Below, in pieces: positions 17,032 to 26,031 of a stretch of DNA of 47,620 bases (within the stretch, counting starts at the first letter, position 1; each line of letters starts with the position of its first letter). Origin of the DNA: Prevotella sp. (GTDB taxonomy: Bacteria > Bacteroidota > Bacteroidia > Bacteroidales > Bacteroidaceae); contig JAFUSC010000059.1 of NCBI GenBank assembly GCA_017467705.1, forward strand, positions 1 through 47,620, read 5' to 3'. Both the position numbers and the translations under genes were made by a program. A model generated the notes under the pieces. That model was not told the DNA's origin and made no database searches. It saw only the letters and a program-made list of their open reading frames with translations.

Positions 17032-17190
17032 CCGTCATGCGTTGACAGTAAAGCCGTCAGCCCGTGACGGCGTCACCGTCAGCCGTTGACGGTCGCGCCG
17101 CCACCCGTTGACGGAAAGTCCGTCAAAGCAGGATGACAGTATTTACTGTCAACCTTGCTTGACAGTAAACACTGTCAAACCACGTTGACA
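17032..17190. repeat. 22/26-bp-period palindromic array
   Basis: CCGTCA-type cores recur at 17032, 17054, 17076, 17098 and 17120 (22-bp steps), then CTGTCA at 17146 and 17172 (26-bp steps). Units are short dyads such as TTGACGGAAAGTCCGTCAA and TGACAGTATTTACTGTCA. The array separates the toxin-antitoxin promoter from the DUF6078 gene. No ORF is present. Confidence 0.92.
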
Positions 17191-17196
17191 GTCCTG

Positions 17197-17634
17197 TTAA
17201 TCTTGGAAATCGTAGGTATAGACGAAGTTGTCGAAGTGCACAACATCCGGATAACCATAGCGTGCAAAGAGGTCAGCAATCCACTGCTGCTGTTCAGGCA
17301 TCAGCAGGTATTTGCCGTTTTTGTAGCGGTAGTAGTAAGTCTCACTGCGCAGATAAGCTATCATCTCACCGAGCATTTCATGGTAATGATCGCGGCGCAC
17401 GGTCGTGAAGAAGTCGCCCCAGCCACGCACAGCCTTCACCACGCGCTTCTCTTTGAAGAAGCGGCACCTCTCCTCAAGCAACACCGTGGGCAGCACCGTT
17501 TTGGCCAGCACCTTCGTCGGTGGCACATGCTGCCCGGCAAAGTAACGCATACACCGCTCCTTCAGCGGACATTTATCCACATAGCACAGCACCCATCCAC
17601 TGGGCACATCCTTGAAATCAAATTCTTTTTCCAT
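17197..17634 (-). CDS. DUF6078-type protein, unknown function
   Basis: 145 residues with no signal peptide, so probably cytoplasmic. A cysteine cluster near the N-terminus (VLCYVDKCPLKERCMRY) could bind a metal. The aromatic-rich C-terminal half includes YLRSETYYYRYKNGKYLLMP and a C-terminal region (IADLFARYGYPDVVHFDNF) resembling a small helical DNA-binding or dimerisation unit. I recognise it as a Bacteroidales family often annotated DUF6078; no function is known to me. The start ATG is immediately adjacent to the Rpn stop codon. Confidence 0.7.
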   Translation of the reverse strand: MEKEFDFKDVPSGWVLCYVDKCPLKERCMRYFAGQHVPPTKVLAKTVLPTVLLEERCRFFKEKRVVKAVRGWGDFFTTVRRDHYHEMLGEMIAYLRSETYYYRYKNGKYLLMPEQQQWIADLFARYGYPDVVHFDNFVYTYDFQD

Positions 17635-18482
17635 CTATATTCCTTCTATCTCATCAGCAGAGAGACCAGTATATTTCATGATAAGCGGCAGTTCCATTCC
17701 GTCTGACTTCATCTTACGTGCCGTTTCAATAAGCCCTTCCGCACGTCCTTCCGCACGGCCTTTTTCCTCACCTTGAAGAAACTGTCCTTCCATAACCACT
17801 ATTGTATCACGATAGTGGCGCAGGCTCTCGTCATACCTACGACGGTCTTCTTGGCTGAGTGAGGCCACCTCTGCTATCTCCGACAGCTTCTTAAATACTG
17901 CATCCTGTGCCATCCAAGGCATACGCTGTAGAATATCCATATGCTTCAATACATAAATGATACGTTCAAATACATTTTTACAATCGTCGGCCTCCTTTGT
18001 AAAGTATGGCAACTGAAGATAAATGAGCCTGACCTTGTCAGAGAACACCGTTCTCCGCTTCATGTCCATCAAAGCAACATCAGTACGGAAATCCTCTGAA
18101 ATGTCACTCAACTTGAAATTCAGAAAAGCAACCAAATAGACAGCCTTGATGTCGTACTTCCACTCACTCCCCGTTCTCCCTGTTCAACGATAGAGCGAGA
18201 CACATAGTAGATACTACGTTTCTTGAAATAGGGCTGATACTTATTCTGCATTTCGACAATGATATGCTCGCCCGTTTCCGTCTCGCATAATATGTCATAT
18301 ATCAAAGAACGGTCACCGTCAGCAAGGCCTATCTGCTCTTTATCCAGAAACTTAACATCTACGATACTACGCTCCTTGGAAAGCAGAGAGTTCAGAAAGG
18401 CAATTAACACAGGCTTAGATATCTCCTGCCCGAATATACGTTTAAAGCCTACATCTGTGAAAGGATTGATAAACTTACTCAT
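17635..18482 (-). pseudogene. Rpn/PD-(D/E)XK nuclease family protein, split by a -1 frameshift
   Basis: The first part (18482-18120) begins MSKFINPFTDVGFKRIFGQE and has the nuclease core YDILCETETGEHIIVEMQNKYQ (D, E and Q-x-K positions). The second (17635 to ~18135) continues with FLNFKLSDISEDFRTDVALMD and ends in a helical tail with an EGRAEGLIETARKMK motif. The normal joint ERG-SEWKYDIKAVYL-VAFLNF is fully encoded if one G is restored in the run at about 18160 (CCCC on +), so a single-base deletion breaks the gene. Rpn proteins are DNA endonucleases linked to recombination. Loss by slippage or a sequencing error are both possible. Confidence 0.88.
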
Positions 18483-18507
18483 CGCTCATTGTTTAATATT
18501 CACACTG

Positions 18508-18540
18508 CAAAAATAATAACTTTCTTCGTATTCTCCAAAC
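18508..18540 (-). promoter_or_regulatory. Promoter of the Rpn-family gene
   Basis: -33 GTTTG (18536-18540) and -7 TATTTTTG (18508-18515) with a 20-bp spacer on the - strand, about 26 nt from the ATG. Confidence 0.75.
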
Positions 18541-18552
18541 ATTTGGCGGGAA

Positions 18553-18596
18553 AACATAAAAATTCCGCCCGGCGACGGAGAGTTGCCGGGCGGAAT
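18553..18596 (-). terminator. Intrinsic terminator of the Sus operon
   Basis: The perfect 12-bp stem ATTCCGCCCGGC/GCCGGGCGGAAT (18562-18573/18585-18596) is followed on the - strand by TTTTTATGTTTT. It lies 30 bp after the stop of the last Sus gene. Confidence 0.92.
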
Positions 18597-18626
18597 GAAT
18601 ATCAGGGTTTTGTCAGTTGTCTTGAC

Positions 18627-20090
18627 TTACTTGGCCTTGAAGTGCCAGAACGAAGCTTCGCCCCAACCACCGAGAGCACCGAAGTCACCGCCGTCAGGAT
18701 AAACGAGCGTCATCTTGTCGCTGGTCAGGTAAACAACCTCGTAAGTGCCGGGGATGTTACCGTTTGAGTTGATCTCGTACGGCCACAGGATGGCTGTAGT
18801 GTTCAGGTCAGCAATCTTCCAGTCGTTGCCAGAAACAGGCACGAGCTCATACTTACCATTGCGGATCTGGTTGCCGGCTGCGTCGTATGCATTCAGAATA
18901 CCATCGGTTCCGAAGGTCATGTAAGCATCGATGTCACCGTCGCCGTGGTTCGTACCATCCTCGGTGTGCTGCAACTGTCCGTTGAACTCATCCGTAGAGG
19001 TGACACCCCACCACTGGCCGTTACCAGCAGTACCGACATCACTACCAGCACCGCCGCAGTAACCCATGTTACCCCAGACAGCACCCGTGATAGAGGAATC
19101 CCAAGTCCAAGACTTGCCACTCTCGTAACCAGCCAACATACCAGAAGCATCGGTATTGCTGGTGAAGTGCCAGAACGAAGCTTCGCCCCAACCGCCGAGA
19201 GCACCGAAGTCACCGCCGTCAGGATAAACGAGTGTCAGCTTGTCTGCTGTCAGGTAAACAATCTCGTAAGTGCCGGGAATGTTACCATTTGAGTTGATCT
19301 CATACGGCCACAGGATAGCCTTCGTTACAAGGTTACCAAGTTTCCACTCGCCTGCGGCATCCCATCCCTCGACTGCATAAGAGTCAGAGCGGATTTCAGT
19401 ACCGTCAGCAGCGTAAGCCTTCAGCAGGCCGTCCTCGGTGAATACCATGTAAGCACCCAGATCACCGTCGCCGTGGTTAGTACCATCCTCGGTGTGCTGC
19501 AACTGTCCGTTGAACTCATCCGTAGAGGTGACACCCCACCACTGGCCGTTACCAGAGATACCGACATCACTACCAGCACCGCCGCAGTAACCCATGTTAC
19601 CCCAGACAGCACCCGTGATAGAGGGATCCCATTTCCAAGTCTTTGAACCGTAGTCGTTAGAAGCCAGATAGCGGATAGGCATTTCGAGCTCGCCAGCCAC
19701 CTGAACGGTGAACTCCTTAGAAGCAACCACTTCTTCACCATCCTGATTGATGTAGCGGAAGTAAACAGTCTGGTTGGGGTCAGAACCACGTGCGGGCACG
19801 AAGTTGAACACGCCACCGGCAGCACCGCTGGCCAGTTTGAACTCTGAACCGTCAGCCTTTACATAGTAAATGAACACACTCGACACGCTCGGGATGTTGT
19901 ACTTAATCCAGTTACCATCGGCAAGGGCTTCAGTACAAGCTTCATCAGCAAACTGTTCGAAAGTTGCTCCGGCGAGCAGCTGCTCAGCTGTGAGGTTCGT
20001 CACGTCAAAGTCCTTTTCCTCCTTGATGGGATCACAGGCAGTCAAGACAGCGAGCGCAACCGTAGCAAACATTAATATTGACTTTTTCAT
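18627..20090 (-). CDS. SusE/SusF-position surface lipoprotein with duplicated glycan-binding-like domain
   Basis: Lipoprotein signal MKKSILMFATVALAVLTAC. After an N-terminal beta domain (residues ~30-140), two copies of a ~175-residue domain follow. Each starts WxWDxSITGAVWGNMGYCGG, contains GQWWGVTSTDEFNGQLQHTE and ends LVYPDGGDFGALGGWGEASF. The many tryptophans and the place after susC-susD suggest a surface carbohydrate-binding protein that feeds SusCD. The two copies are nearly identical in DNA, so the duplication is recent. Ligand unknown. Confidence 0.85.
   Translation of the reverse strand: MKKSILMFATVALAVLTACDPIKEEKDFDVTNLTAEQLLAGATFEQFADEACTEALADGNWIKYNIPSVSSVFIYYVKADGSEFKLASGAAGGVFNFVPARGSDPNQTVYFRYINQDGEEVVASKEFTVQVAGELEMPIRYLASNDYGSKTWKWDPSITGAVWGNMGYCGGAGSDVGISGNGQWWGVTSTDEFNGQLQHTEDGTNHGDGDLGAYMVFTEDGLLKAYAADGTEIRSDSYAVEGWDAAGEWKLGNLVTKAILWPYEINSNGNIPGTYEIVYLTADKLTLVYPDGGDFGALGGWGEASFWHFTSNTDASGMLAGYESGKSWTWDSSITGAVWGNMGYCGGAGSDVGTAGNGQWWGVTSTDEFNGQLQHTEDGTNHGDGDIDAYMTFGTDGILNAYDAAGNQIRNGKYELVPVSGNDWKIADLNTTAILWPYEINSNGNIPGTYEVVYLTSDKMTLVYPDGGDFGALGGWGEASFWHFKAK
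18639..19655 (-). repeat. Direct duplication of a ~525-bp domain
   Basis: The segment starting GAAGTGCCAGAACGAAGC at 18639 recurs at 19164 (offset 525 bp), and another shared stretch starts at 18953 and 19481 (offset 528). Long runs are identical, including silent sites. Confidence 0.93.
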
Positions 20091-20117
20091 ATAATTATTC
20101 TCTTTTAATGTTAGTGA

Positions 20118-21989
20118 TTAATAAGCAGGTGTACCCGAAATGTTAGCATCAGCAACGCCAGCACCCCATCCTGCATTCTGCTTCAAGATTGTCTCATCAG
20201 CAGTAATACGAATCTGTGCAGGCGGAATCTGGATGAAGCCATCGGTCTCAGCATAACGCTTAGCCCATGAAGAAGTAGCATGCTTAATCTGTGACCAACG
20301 ACCCGTGTAGTTCACGCGGCTGCCATTCTGGCGCTCAAGCATACGGGCAGCTAAGCAGTTTTCGCCTCCGTTCTTTCCCGACCAGCGGCGCAGGTCATTA
20401 TAGCGAATACCCTCACCGGCAAACTCCCAGCGGCGCTCGTTCTGAATGTTTTGCCAAGAATAAGCAGTCTCAGCAACACCGGCACGTCTCTGCACCCTGT
20501 TCATATAGGTAGCGTCGCCCGTCAGCTCTGCGTGCATCAGCATCACGTCAGCCAAGCGGAGTAATACCATGTCAGCATAATGCTCACCTTGGAATGAGTT
20601 ACCATTGTTATTGGGATACTTCGGAACCAGATTTCCATCTTCATCCAACACTTCTCCACCAATATTCATACGGAGTTGTCCCCACCATGTATACATAGTG
20701 TTGAAATTATCCCAAGAAGATGTTTTACAAGTAATAGGCATCCACTTCTTGTTGTAGTAGCCGGCATCCTCTGAGCAGGAAGTTGTAAACACGAAGCTCG
20801 GAATTTCCTCAGGTGCATTCAGGATGGTAGCCTTCTTACGTGGGTCAGCATCGCTCCAATCGTCCCACAGGTTTGCATTGATGGTACCCTGACCCCAGCC
20901 CTGTCCGAAAGGCATTTCGTCAGCATCGCCGTTTACATGGCCATTACCGTCATCGTCGCAACGCAGACCGCAATAAAGAGAAGCCTGATTGGTGAAGCCC
21001 ATGGCAATGTTACCATTCCAAGAACCAGCATTCATATACTGCACTTGGAAGATTTCCTCAGAGTTTCCATTACCAGCCCAGAACTTACCACTAGCAGCCA
21101 AGTCAGCTACGTAAGGATAGTCAGGAGCAGTAATCTCGTTGGTGTACTGCCAAAGCAGGCGGAAATCGTCAACGAGTTCATAACCGCCGTTTTTAATTGC
21201 ATCATCAAGAGCAGCAACAACCTGCGCTTTAGTCAGAGGACCATTGACGCCTTCCTGTTCAGGGAGTTCCACGTCGGCCAGAGAGGCAACAGCCAACTCA
21301 CCAGCTTTCTTATAGAAGCCCTCATAGAACATATAGGCACGAGCCAAGAAACCAGCAGCAGCACCCTTTGTGGCATGTCCGTCACCACGGGTTGTAGCGC
21401 CATTAGTCATGAGGTTATAGGCACTCATGAAGTCTGCCAGAATGTGGGGGAAGATGACTTCTTCTGCACTCTGCTGCGGACAGGGATCGGGAGCAGCGGC
21501 ATCCCAGTAAGCGGGGATGTCACCCCAGAACTGTACGCCCCAGAGGTAGAACAGACCACGCATGAAGTAAGCCTCACCCAGCAACTGGTTGCGGGTAGTC
21601 TCCTGACCAGTCCAGTCGAAAGCATCAACAGCATAGATAATAGCACTGGCACGGGCAATACCTACGTATGTGTTATGCCATGCATCATCAAAAAGATCTT
21701 CTTTGTTCGATGTCAAATGGCCAATAGCATGTGATTCCACGTCACCCGTACCACCGGCACCGTTAGCATCATCAGACATGATGTAGTTCACGAACCAAGT
21801 TGTCTGCAACGGACTGGTGCTCATCTGGTTCATCACGCCATAGAGGGCAGCCAGCTCCTTATTCAGGTCACCTGCTGAAGCAGGATAGTTGCCGGTATTG
21901 GCCTCTGTGAAGTTTGAGGAATCGAGCGCATCTTCACACGAAGCGAAGGCGAAGAGTGCAGCGATTGCCAATAAATATATCTTTTTCAT
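20118..21989 (-). CDS. SusD/RagB family nutrient-binding outer-membrane lipoprotein
   Basis: 623 residues with lipoprotein signal MKKIYLLAIAALFAFASC. It has SusD-type helical segments: GQETTRNQLLGEAYFMRGLFYL (the conserved RxxRAxxY-like helix), GAAAGFLARAYMFYEGF and the C-terminal QNERRWEFAGEGIRYNDLRRW, followed by IPPAQIRIT. SusD proteins cap the SusC channel and bind glycan at the cell surface. It lies between susC and the duplicated binding lipoprotein with short gaps (41 and 27 bp), so this is one operon. The substrate cannot be assigned because no glycoside hydrolase is in the operon. Confidence 0.95.
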   Translation of the reverse strand: MKKIYLLAIAALFAFASCEDALDSSNFTEANTGNYPASAGDLNKELAALYGVMNQMSTSPLQTTWFVNYIMSDDANGAGGTGDVESHAIGHLTSNKEDLFDDAWHNTYVGIARASAIIYAVDAFDWTGQETTRNQLLGEAYFMRGLFYLWGVQFWGDIPAYWDAAAPDPCPQQSAEEVIFPHILADFMSAYNLMTNGATTRGDGHATKGAAAGFLARAYMFYEGFYKKAGELAVASLADVELPEQEGVNGPLTKAQVVAALDDAIKNGGYELVDDFRLLWQYTNEITAPDYPYVADLAASGKFWAGNGNSEEIFQVQYMNAGSWNGNIAMGFTNQASLYCGLRCDDDGNGHVNGDADEMPFGQGWGQGTINANLWDDWSDADPRKKATILNAPEEIPSFVFTTSCSEDAGYYNKKWMPITCKTSSWDNFNTMYTWWGQLRMNIGGEVLDEDGNLVPKYPNNNGNSFQGEHYADMVLLRLADVMLMHAELTGDATYMNRVQRRAGVAETAYSWQNIQNERRWEFAGEGIRYNDLRRWSGKNGGENCLAARMLERQNGSRVNYTGRWSQIKHATSSWAKRYAETDGFIQIPPAQIRITADETILKQNAGWGAGVADANISGTPAY

Positions 21990-22030
21990 ATTTCTTCTTT
22001 CTGAGTTTATAAGTTTCTTAGTTTGAGTTC

Positions 22031-25000
22031 TTAGAACTTAATGCTTGCACCGACAATCCATGTACGAGCAGAAGGATAGAGACCTACGTCAATACCACGG
22101 ATGAAGTTCATGTTGTTTGCAGACTTACCACCATCAGATGAGCACTCGGGATCAACACCCGTGTAGCCAGTGAAGGTATAGAGGTTCTGAGCCTGCACAT
22201 AGAGACGGAGCTGCTGGAACGGAGAGTTCTTCCAAACCTTGGTGAAGTCGTAACCCAGCGTGATGTTCTGAATCTTGAAGTAGTCAGCATCCTGCATGTA
22301 GCGAGTAGATACCCACTGGTCAGCAACAGCACCTACGGTCAGACGAGGCTGCGTATTGCTGGTGCCCTCACCATGCCAACGGTCAAATGCATCAACCGAG
22401 TAGTTATTATACTGGTTAGCTAACAGAGCGGTGCGGTAGCACTGCATGATCTGCTGTCCGAAAGCACCGAAACCGGTGATGCCGAAGTCAAGACCCTTCC
22501 AGTCGAAACCGAAGCTGAGACCAAGCGTTACATCGGGATGGGGGTTACCGATTTCATGACGGTCAAGGTCATAGTTGATCGTGCCATCATTGTCGAAGTC
22601 ATCCCAAATGGGATCACCGGGCTGTGCACCAGCCAGCACTGCCTGACCAGCAGCGCGGGCTGCTTCAATCTGAGCCTGATTCTGCCAGATGCCGCTGTAA
22701 GACATACCATAGAAGTAACCTACGGGATGACCTTCCTCTACGAGAGAAACGTAAGAAGAGTTCTGGAACAACGTACTAGCATAATCACTTTCGACACCAA
22801 TGGGAGAAGCAGTAGCCAGACGGGTCACCTCGTTCTTATTGGTAGCCAGGTTCAAGTTGGCATGATAGCGGAAGTCGCTGCCAATCTGGTCGTTCCAAGA
22901 AAGTGCGAGCTCAATACCCGTGTTGCGGATATCACCACCGTTAATCATAGCAGGCTCTTCATAGCCCAGCACCTCATTCATCGGGGCCTGTACGAGCCAG
23001 TCTTTCGTGGTCTTGCGATACCAGTCGAAAGCAACACCTAAGCGGCTGCGCAGGAAGCGTGCATCGATACCGATGTTGATCTGCTCAGAGGTTTCCCATG
23101 TCACGTCGGGGTTAGGCACGTTTCTTGCATATGCACCTGTATTATAGGCACCACTAATGGTATTGGTCAGATCACTGGAGAACTTGTAACCATAGTCCTT
23201 ATAGCCCGTCGGCGAGAAGCCAATGTTTGAGAGATAGTAGAAGTTACCGATGTTACAGTTACCGTTCTGACCCCAAGATGCGCGAAGCTTCAAGAAGTCC
23301 ATCCAATTGCGTGCCTTCTCCATGAAGGGCTCGTTGGTGATAACCCAACCAGCAGAAACTGAGGGGAAGTAACCCCAACGGTTACCGCGTGAGAAGTTGG
23401 AAGAACCGTCAGCACGGAGAATGAATGTTGCCATATACTTCTCATCGTAGTTCCAGTTGATACGTCCGAAGAACGAAGCGATGCTACCCTGCATGGGGTT
23501 ATCATAACCAGTATGACCCTGCAGAGCCTCTGCTTCATAGTTGCTCGGCACATTGTAATCCCAACCCTGATAAACCAATGAGCCCGGTGTACCAGAGAAG
23601 CTAAGAGACAAGCCAGAACTCCAGTTGGAGCGCTCGAACGACTGACCAACGAGGACATCAAATGAGTGATTACCAAGCTTCGGCAGTGCATAAGACAGCG
23701 TATTCTCAATGGTGAAGCTGCTGCTCTCTGCCTCACTCATGCTCAGGTTGTAGTTAGCACTCGCACTGGTTGAGCTTGAGCTGTAGGGCTTCTGGGTGCT
23801 GCGGCTGTAGCTTGCGCTGTAGCCAGTATTGAACTGTCCACGATACCGCAGGTTCTTGATGGGCTCAACAATCCAGTAGATAGTTGCACCCACACCGAAA
23901 TCACGGTTGCGGTTGATAGAGTTATAACCACCGTTCATGAAGTGATTGAGCGGGTTCGAGAAAATCATGTCGCTATAACCTGTGTGATTGTTGGTATAGC
24001 TGGTCAGGTTGCCGTTAGCATCATAAGGGAGAACCAACGGAGAAGCCACGTAGGCTGCCTGCATGATGTTCCAATAGCCATTACCCTCAGCCAGATCATG
24101 GCTGCTGTGATACCAGTAAGAAACGTTCTCACCGATGGTCAGCAGGTCGTGGTCCTCACCCAGCAGGTCCTTGCCTTTCAGCACGACGTGCTCAGAGTTG
24201 ATACGGCCACCATAGCGCTTATAGTCTGATGCGTTGTCGCCACCCATGATACCCTCGTTAGAGCTGTAGTTGAGTGACATAGAGAACTTAGAACGGTCAG
24301 TACCACCCGTCAGGCTGACAGCGTGGCTGAACTGCAGGGCGTTCTTGTTCTCGTACTCCTTGAACCAGTCTGTACCGCCCCAGCCATTGTTAACCATGTC
24401 AAGAATCTCAGAGGGAACCAATGAGCCCCAGTTGGTAGCAGTGCCGTAAGTGTTGAAATTGGTCTCGTTGATGAGCTGCATGTATTGCTGTGCATCCACC
24501 AATCCAGGAACTTTGTAAGCGTTTGACCAGCCTACGAAGCCGTCGTACTGAATCTGCAGCTTGCCAGCCTTACCCTGCTTGGTGGTCACCAGAATCACAC
24601 CGTTAGCAGCACGTGCACCGTAGATGGCTGCAGAAGCAGCGTCCTTCAGCACGTCGATGCTTTCAATGTCGTTCGGGTTCAAGCCGTTCAGACCGTCGTC
24701 AGCCGTACCGGCATTGACACCGTCGATGATGAGCAACGGTGAAGAGTTACCGATGGTACCCACACCACGGATGTTGACCTTGAAGCCCTTACCAGGCTGC
24801 GAGGAGCTCTGCGTGATGTTGACACCAGGAGTGCTGGACTGCATGGCGGTCAGTGCGTTGGTGGTGTTCAGCTTGGCGATGTCCTCACCTTTCACCTGAA
24901 CCGTTGCACCAGTGACCAGCTTCTTCTTCTGCACACCGTAACCGACGACCACAACCTCATCGAGTGAGGTGTTGTCCTCTTCCATGTTCACATCCACCAC

Positions 25001-25315
25001 GTCGCGGTTGCCGACGGCAATCTCCTGAGTGGTGTAGCCAATGTACGTGAATACCAGCGTTGCACCGGGTCTCACGTTGATCGAATAGTTACCGTCAATG
25101 TCGGTAATCACTGCGTTACCGGTGACGCCTTTCTCCTGCACAGTCACGCCGATAACCGGGCCCTGAGCGTCGGAAACTGTACCAGTAACCTTCTTCGTTG
25201 CCTGCTGCACGCCGTCAACGGCATTTACAGCAGCGTTCGCGTTGGGTGAGTAGCAAAGTCCCATGAGGGCCAGCGCACTCATCAACAGCGCAGTCTTTCT
25301 GATTTTTTGATTCAT
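22031..25315 (-). CDS. SusC/RagA family TonB-dependent outer-membrane transporter
   Basis: 1094 residues. The signal peptide (MNQKIRKTALLMSALALMGL) is followed by a carboxypeptidase-regulatory-like domain (VTGTVSDAQGPVIGVTVQEKG, residues ~43-120), the SusC signature DEVVVVGYGVQKKK and a plug domain (VNIRGVGTIGNSSPLLIIDG, DVLKDAASAAIYGARAANGV). A 22-strand-type barrel ends in an aromatic residue (WIVGASIKF). It imports oligosaccharides or peptides with TonB energy together with SusD. There is no N-terminal extension for anti-sigma signalling and no regulator next to the operon. Confidence 0.96.
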   Translation of the reverse strand: MNQKIRKTALLMSALALMGLCYSPNANAAVNAVDGVQQATKKVTGTVSDAQGPVIGVTVQEKGVTGNAVITDIDGNYSINVRPGATLVFTYIGYTTQEIAVGNRDVVDVNMEEDNTSLDEVVVVGYGVQKKKLVTGATVQVKGEDIAKLNTTNALTAMQSSTPGVNITQSSSQPGKGFKVNIRGVGTIGNSSPLLIIDGVNAGTADDGLNGLNPNDIESIDVLKDAASAAIYGARAANGVILVTTKQGKAGKLQIQYDGFVGWSNAYKVPGLVDAQQYMQLINETNFNTYGTATNWGSLVPSEILDMVNNGWGGTDWFKEYENKNALQFSHAVSLTGGTDRSKFSMSLNYSSNEGIMGGDNASDYKRYGGRINSEHVVLKGKDLLGEDHDLLTIGENVSYWYHSSHDLAEGNGYWNIMQAAYVASPLVLPYDANGNLTSYTNNHTGYSDMIFSNPLNHFMNGGYNSINRNRDFGVGATIYWIVEPIKNLRYRGQFNTGYSASYSRSTQKPYSSSSTSASANYNLSMSEAESSSFTIENTLSYALPKLGNHSFDVLVGQSFERSNWSSGLSLSFSGTPGSLVYQGWDYNVPSNYEAEALQGHTGYDNPMQGSIASFFGRINWNYDEKYMATFILRADGSSNFSRGNRWGYFPSVSAGWVITNEPFMEKARNWMDFLKLRASWGQNGNCNIGNFYYLSNIGFSPTGYKDYGYKFSSDLTNTISGAYNTGAYARNVPNPDVTWETSEQINIGIDARFLRSRLGVAFDWYRKTTKDWLVQAPMNEVLGYEEPAMINGGDIRNTGIELALSWNDQIGSDFRYHANLNLATNKNEVTRLATASPIGVESDYASTLFQNSSYVSLVEEGHPVGYFYGMSYSGIWQNQAQIEAARAAGQAVLAGAQPGDPIWDDFDNDGTINYDLDRHEIGNPHPDVTLGLSFGFDWKGLDFGITGFGAFGQQIMQCYRTALLANQYNNYSVDAFDRWHGEGTSNTQPRLTVGAVADQWVSTRYMQDADYFKIQNITLGYDFTKVWKNSPFQQLRLYVQAQNLYTFTGYTGVDPECSSDGGKSANNMNFIRGIDVGLYPSARTWIVGASIKF

Positions 25316-25560
25316 ACTTAGGTATTTACATTAAATTTATTGTTTTGGTATACACTAAATTTCACTTGCCAGATGTCTGCCCACAACGGGGCAATCAACC
25401 CAGCCCACGCCAAACCTACCAGGCCCGCAGTGGTATGAGATGGTCAACAGTTCTTTCTAATAGGCACTTTAGTTTTTTCCGTTAGTACTATCATTATATG
25501 AGTTTTGTAGTATGGAAAGGGTCCGTTGATTGTACGTAATAGCACATTGACCCAATTTCA
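25316..25560 (-). promoter_or_regulatory. Long 5' leader of the Sus operon (~245 nt)
   Basis: This lies between the predicted start site (~25560) and the susC ATG. It contains no convincing ORF and a few short dyads (for example GGTC...GACC at 25501-25560). Long susC leaders can be sites of post-transcriptional control; no specific riboswitch is recognised. Confidence 0.5.
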
Positions 25561-25565
25561 CGGTG

Positions 25566-25596
25566 CAAAAATAATATAAAATTATGAAATAGCAAC
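25566..25596 (-). promoter_or_regulatory. Promoter of the Sus operon
   Basis: -7 TATTTTTG (25566-25573) and -33 GTTG (25593-25596) on the - strand, 19 bp apart. Confidence 0.75.
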
Positions 25597-25743
25597 ATAT
25601 TATCATGACAAAAATCAATACTTTTTTGCTTTTTTGCCGTTTTGGGGCTATTTTTTTAACACAAAGAACATATTTTGGCGAATAAGTGTTAATATAACAC
25701 ACCGCATTTTTAGTGTTTGATGATGAAGTTTAACGGTTCCCGA

Positions 25744-25868
25744 TTCGGGAATCGGCGGTTTACAATTCGGGAAACGGCAGTTTGCAAATCGGGAATCGCC
25801 AGTTTACAATTCGGGAAACGGCGGTTTACAATTCGGGAAACGGCGGTTTGCAAAATGGGGGATTTTTC
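25744..25868. repeat. 22-bp array, theme GTTTRCAATTCGGGAAACGGCG
   Basis: GTTTACA/GTTTGCA cores sit at 25758, 25780, 25802, 25824 and 25846, exactly 22 bp apart. Its sequence theme matches the array at 8866-8972. It lies upstream of both divergent promoters (Sus operon and threonine aldolase). Confidence 0.95.
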
Positions 25869-25890
25869 CTCGCGCGCGCGTATATATAAT
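25869..25890. other. Alternating CG/TA tract (Z-DNA-prone)
   Basis: CTCGCGCGCGCG runs directly into TATATATAA, immediately after the 22-bp array. A similar tract follows the array at 38641-38880. Confidence 0.85.
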
Positions 25891-25950
25891 AAGGTATGCC
25901 AAGTTCCGCAAGTAGGCCGTACCGTGCATTAAATAAAAAACACACAATCA

Positions 25951-25982
25951 TTTGGCTATTTCAGGAAAAGTTCTTACATTTG
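25951..25982 (+). promoter_or_regulatory. Promoter of threonine aldolase
   Basis: -33 TTTG (25951-25954) and -7 TACATTTG (25975-25982) with a 20-bp spacer; the predicted start near 25989 leaves a ~43-nt leader. Confidence 0.85.
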
Positions 25983-26031
25983 CACAAGATTATAACGGCT
26001 ACGACTACGGCAAGACCATATACAAGAAGCT

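Noticed and set aside
17032..17190. CRISPR or integron attC array
   Set aside because: No spacers, no integrase and no cassette ORFs; it fits the 22-bp array class.
18120..18200. Programmed ribosomal frameshift in the Rpn-family gene
   Set aside because: The joint is a simple G4 run missing one base, without the A-rich slippery heptamer and downstream pseudoknot usually needed; a deletion or sequence error is simpler.
25469..25702. 77-codon ORF on - upstream of the Sus operon
   Set aside because: A/T-rich and spans the predicted promoter; no motif or partner.
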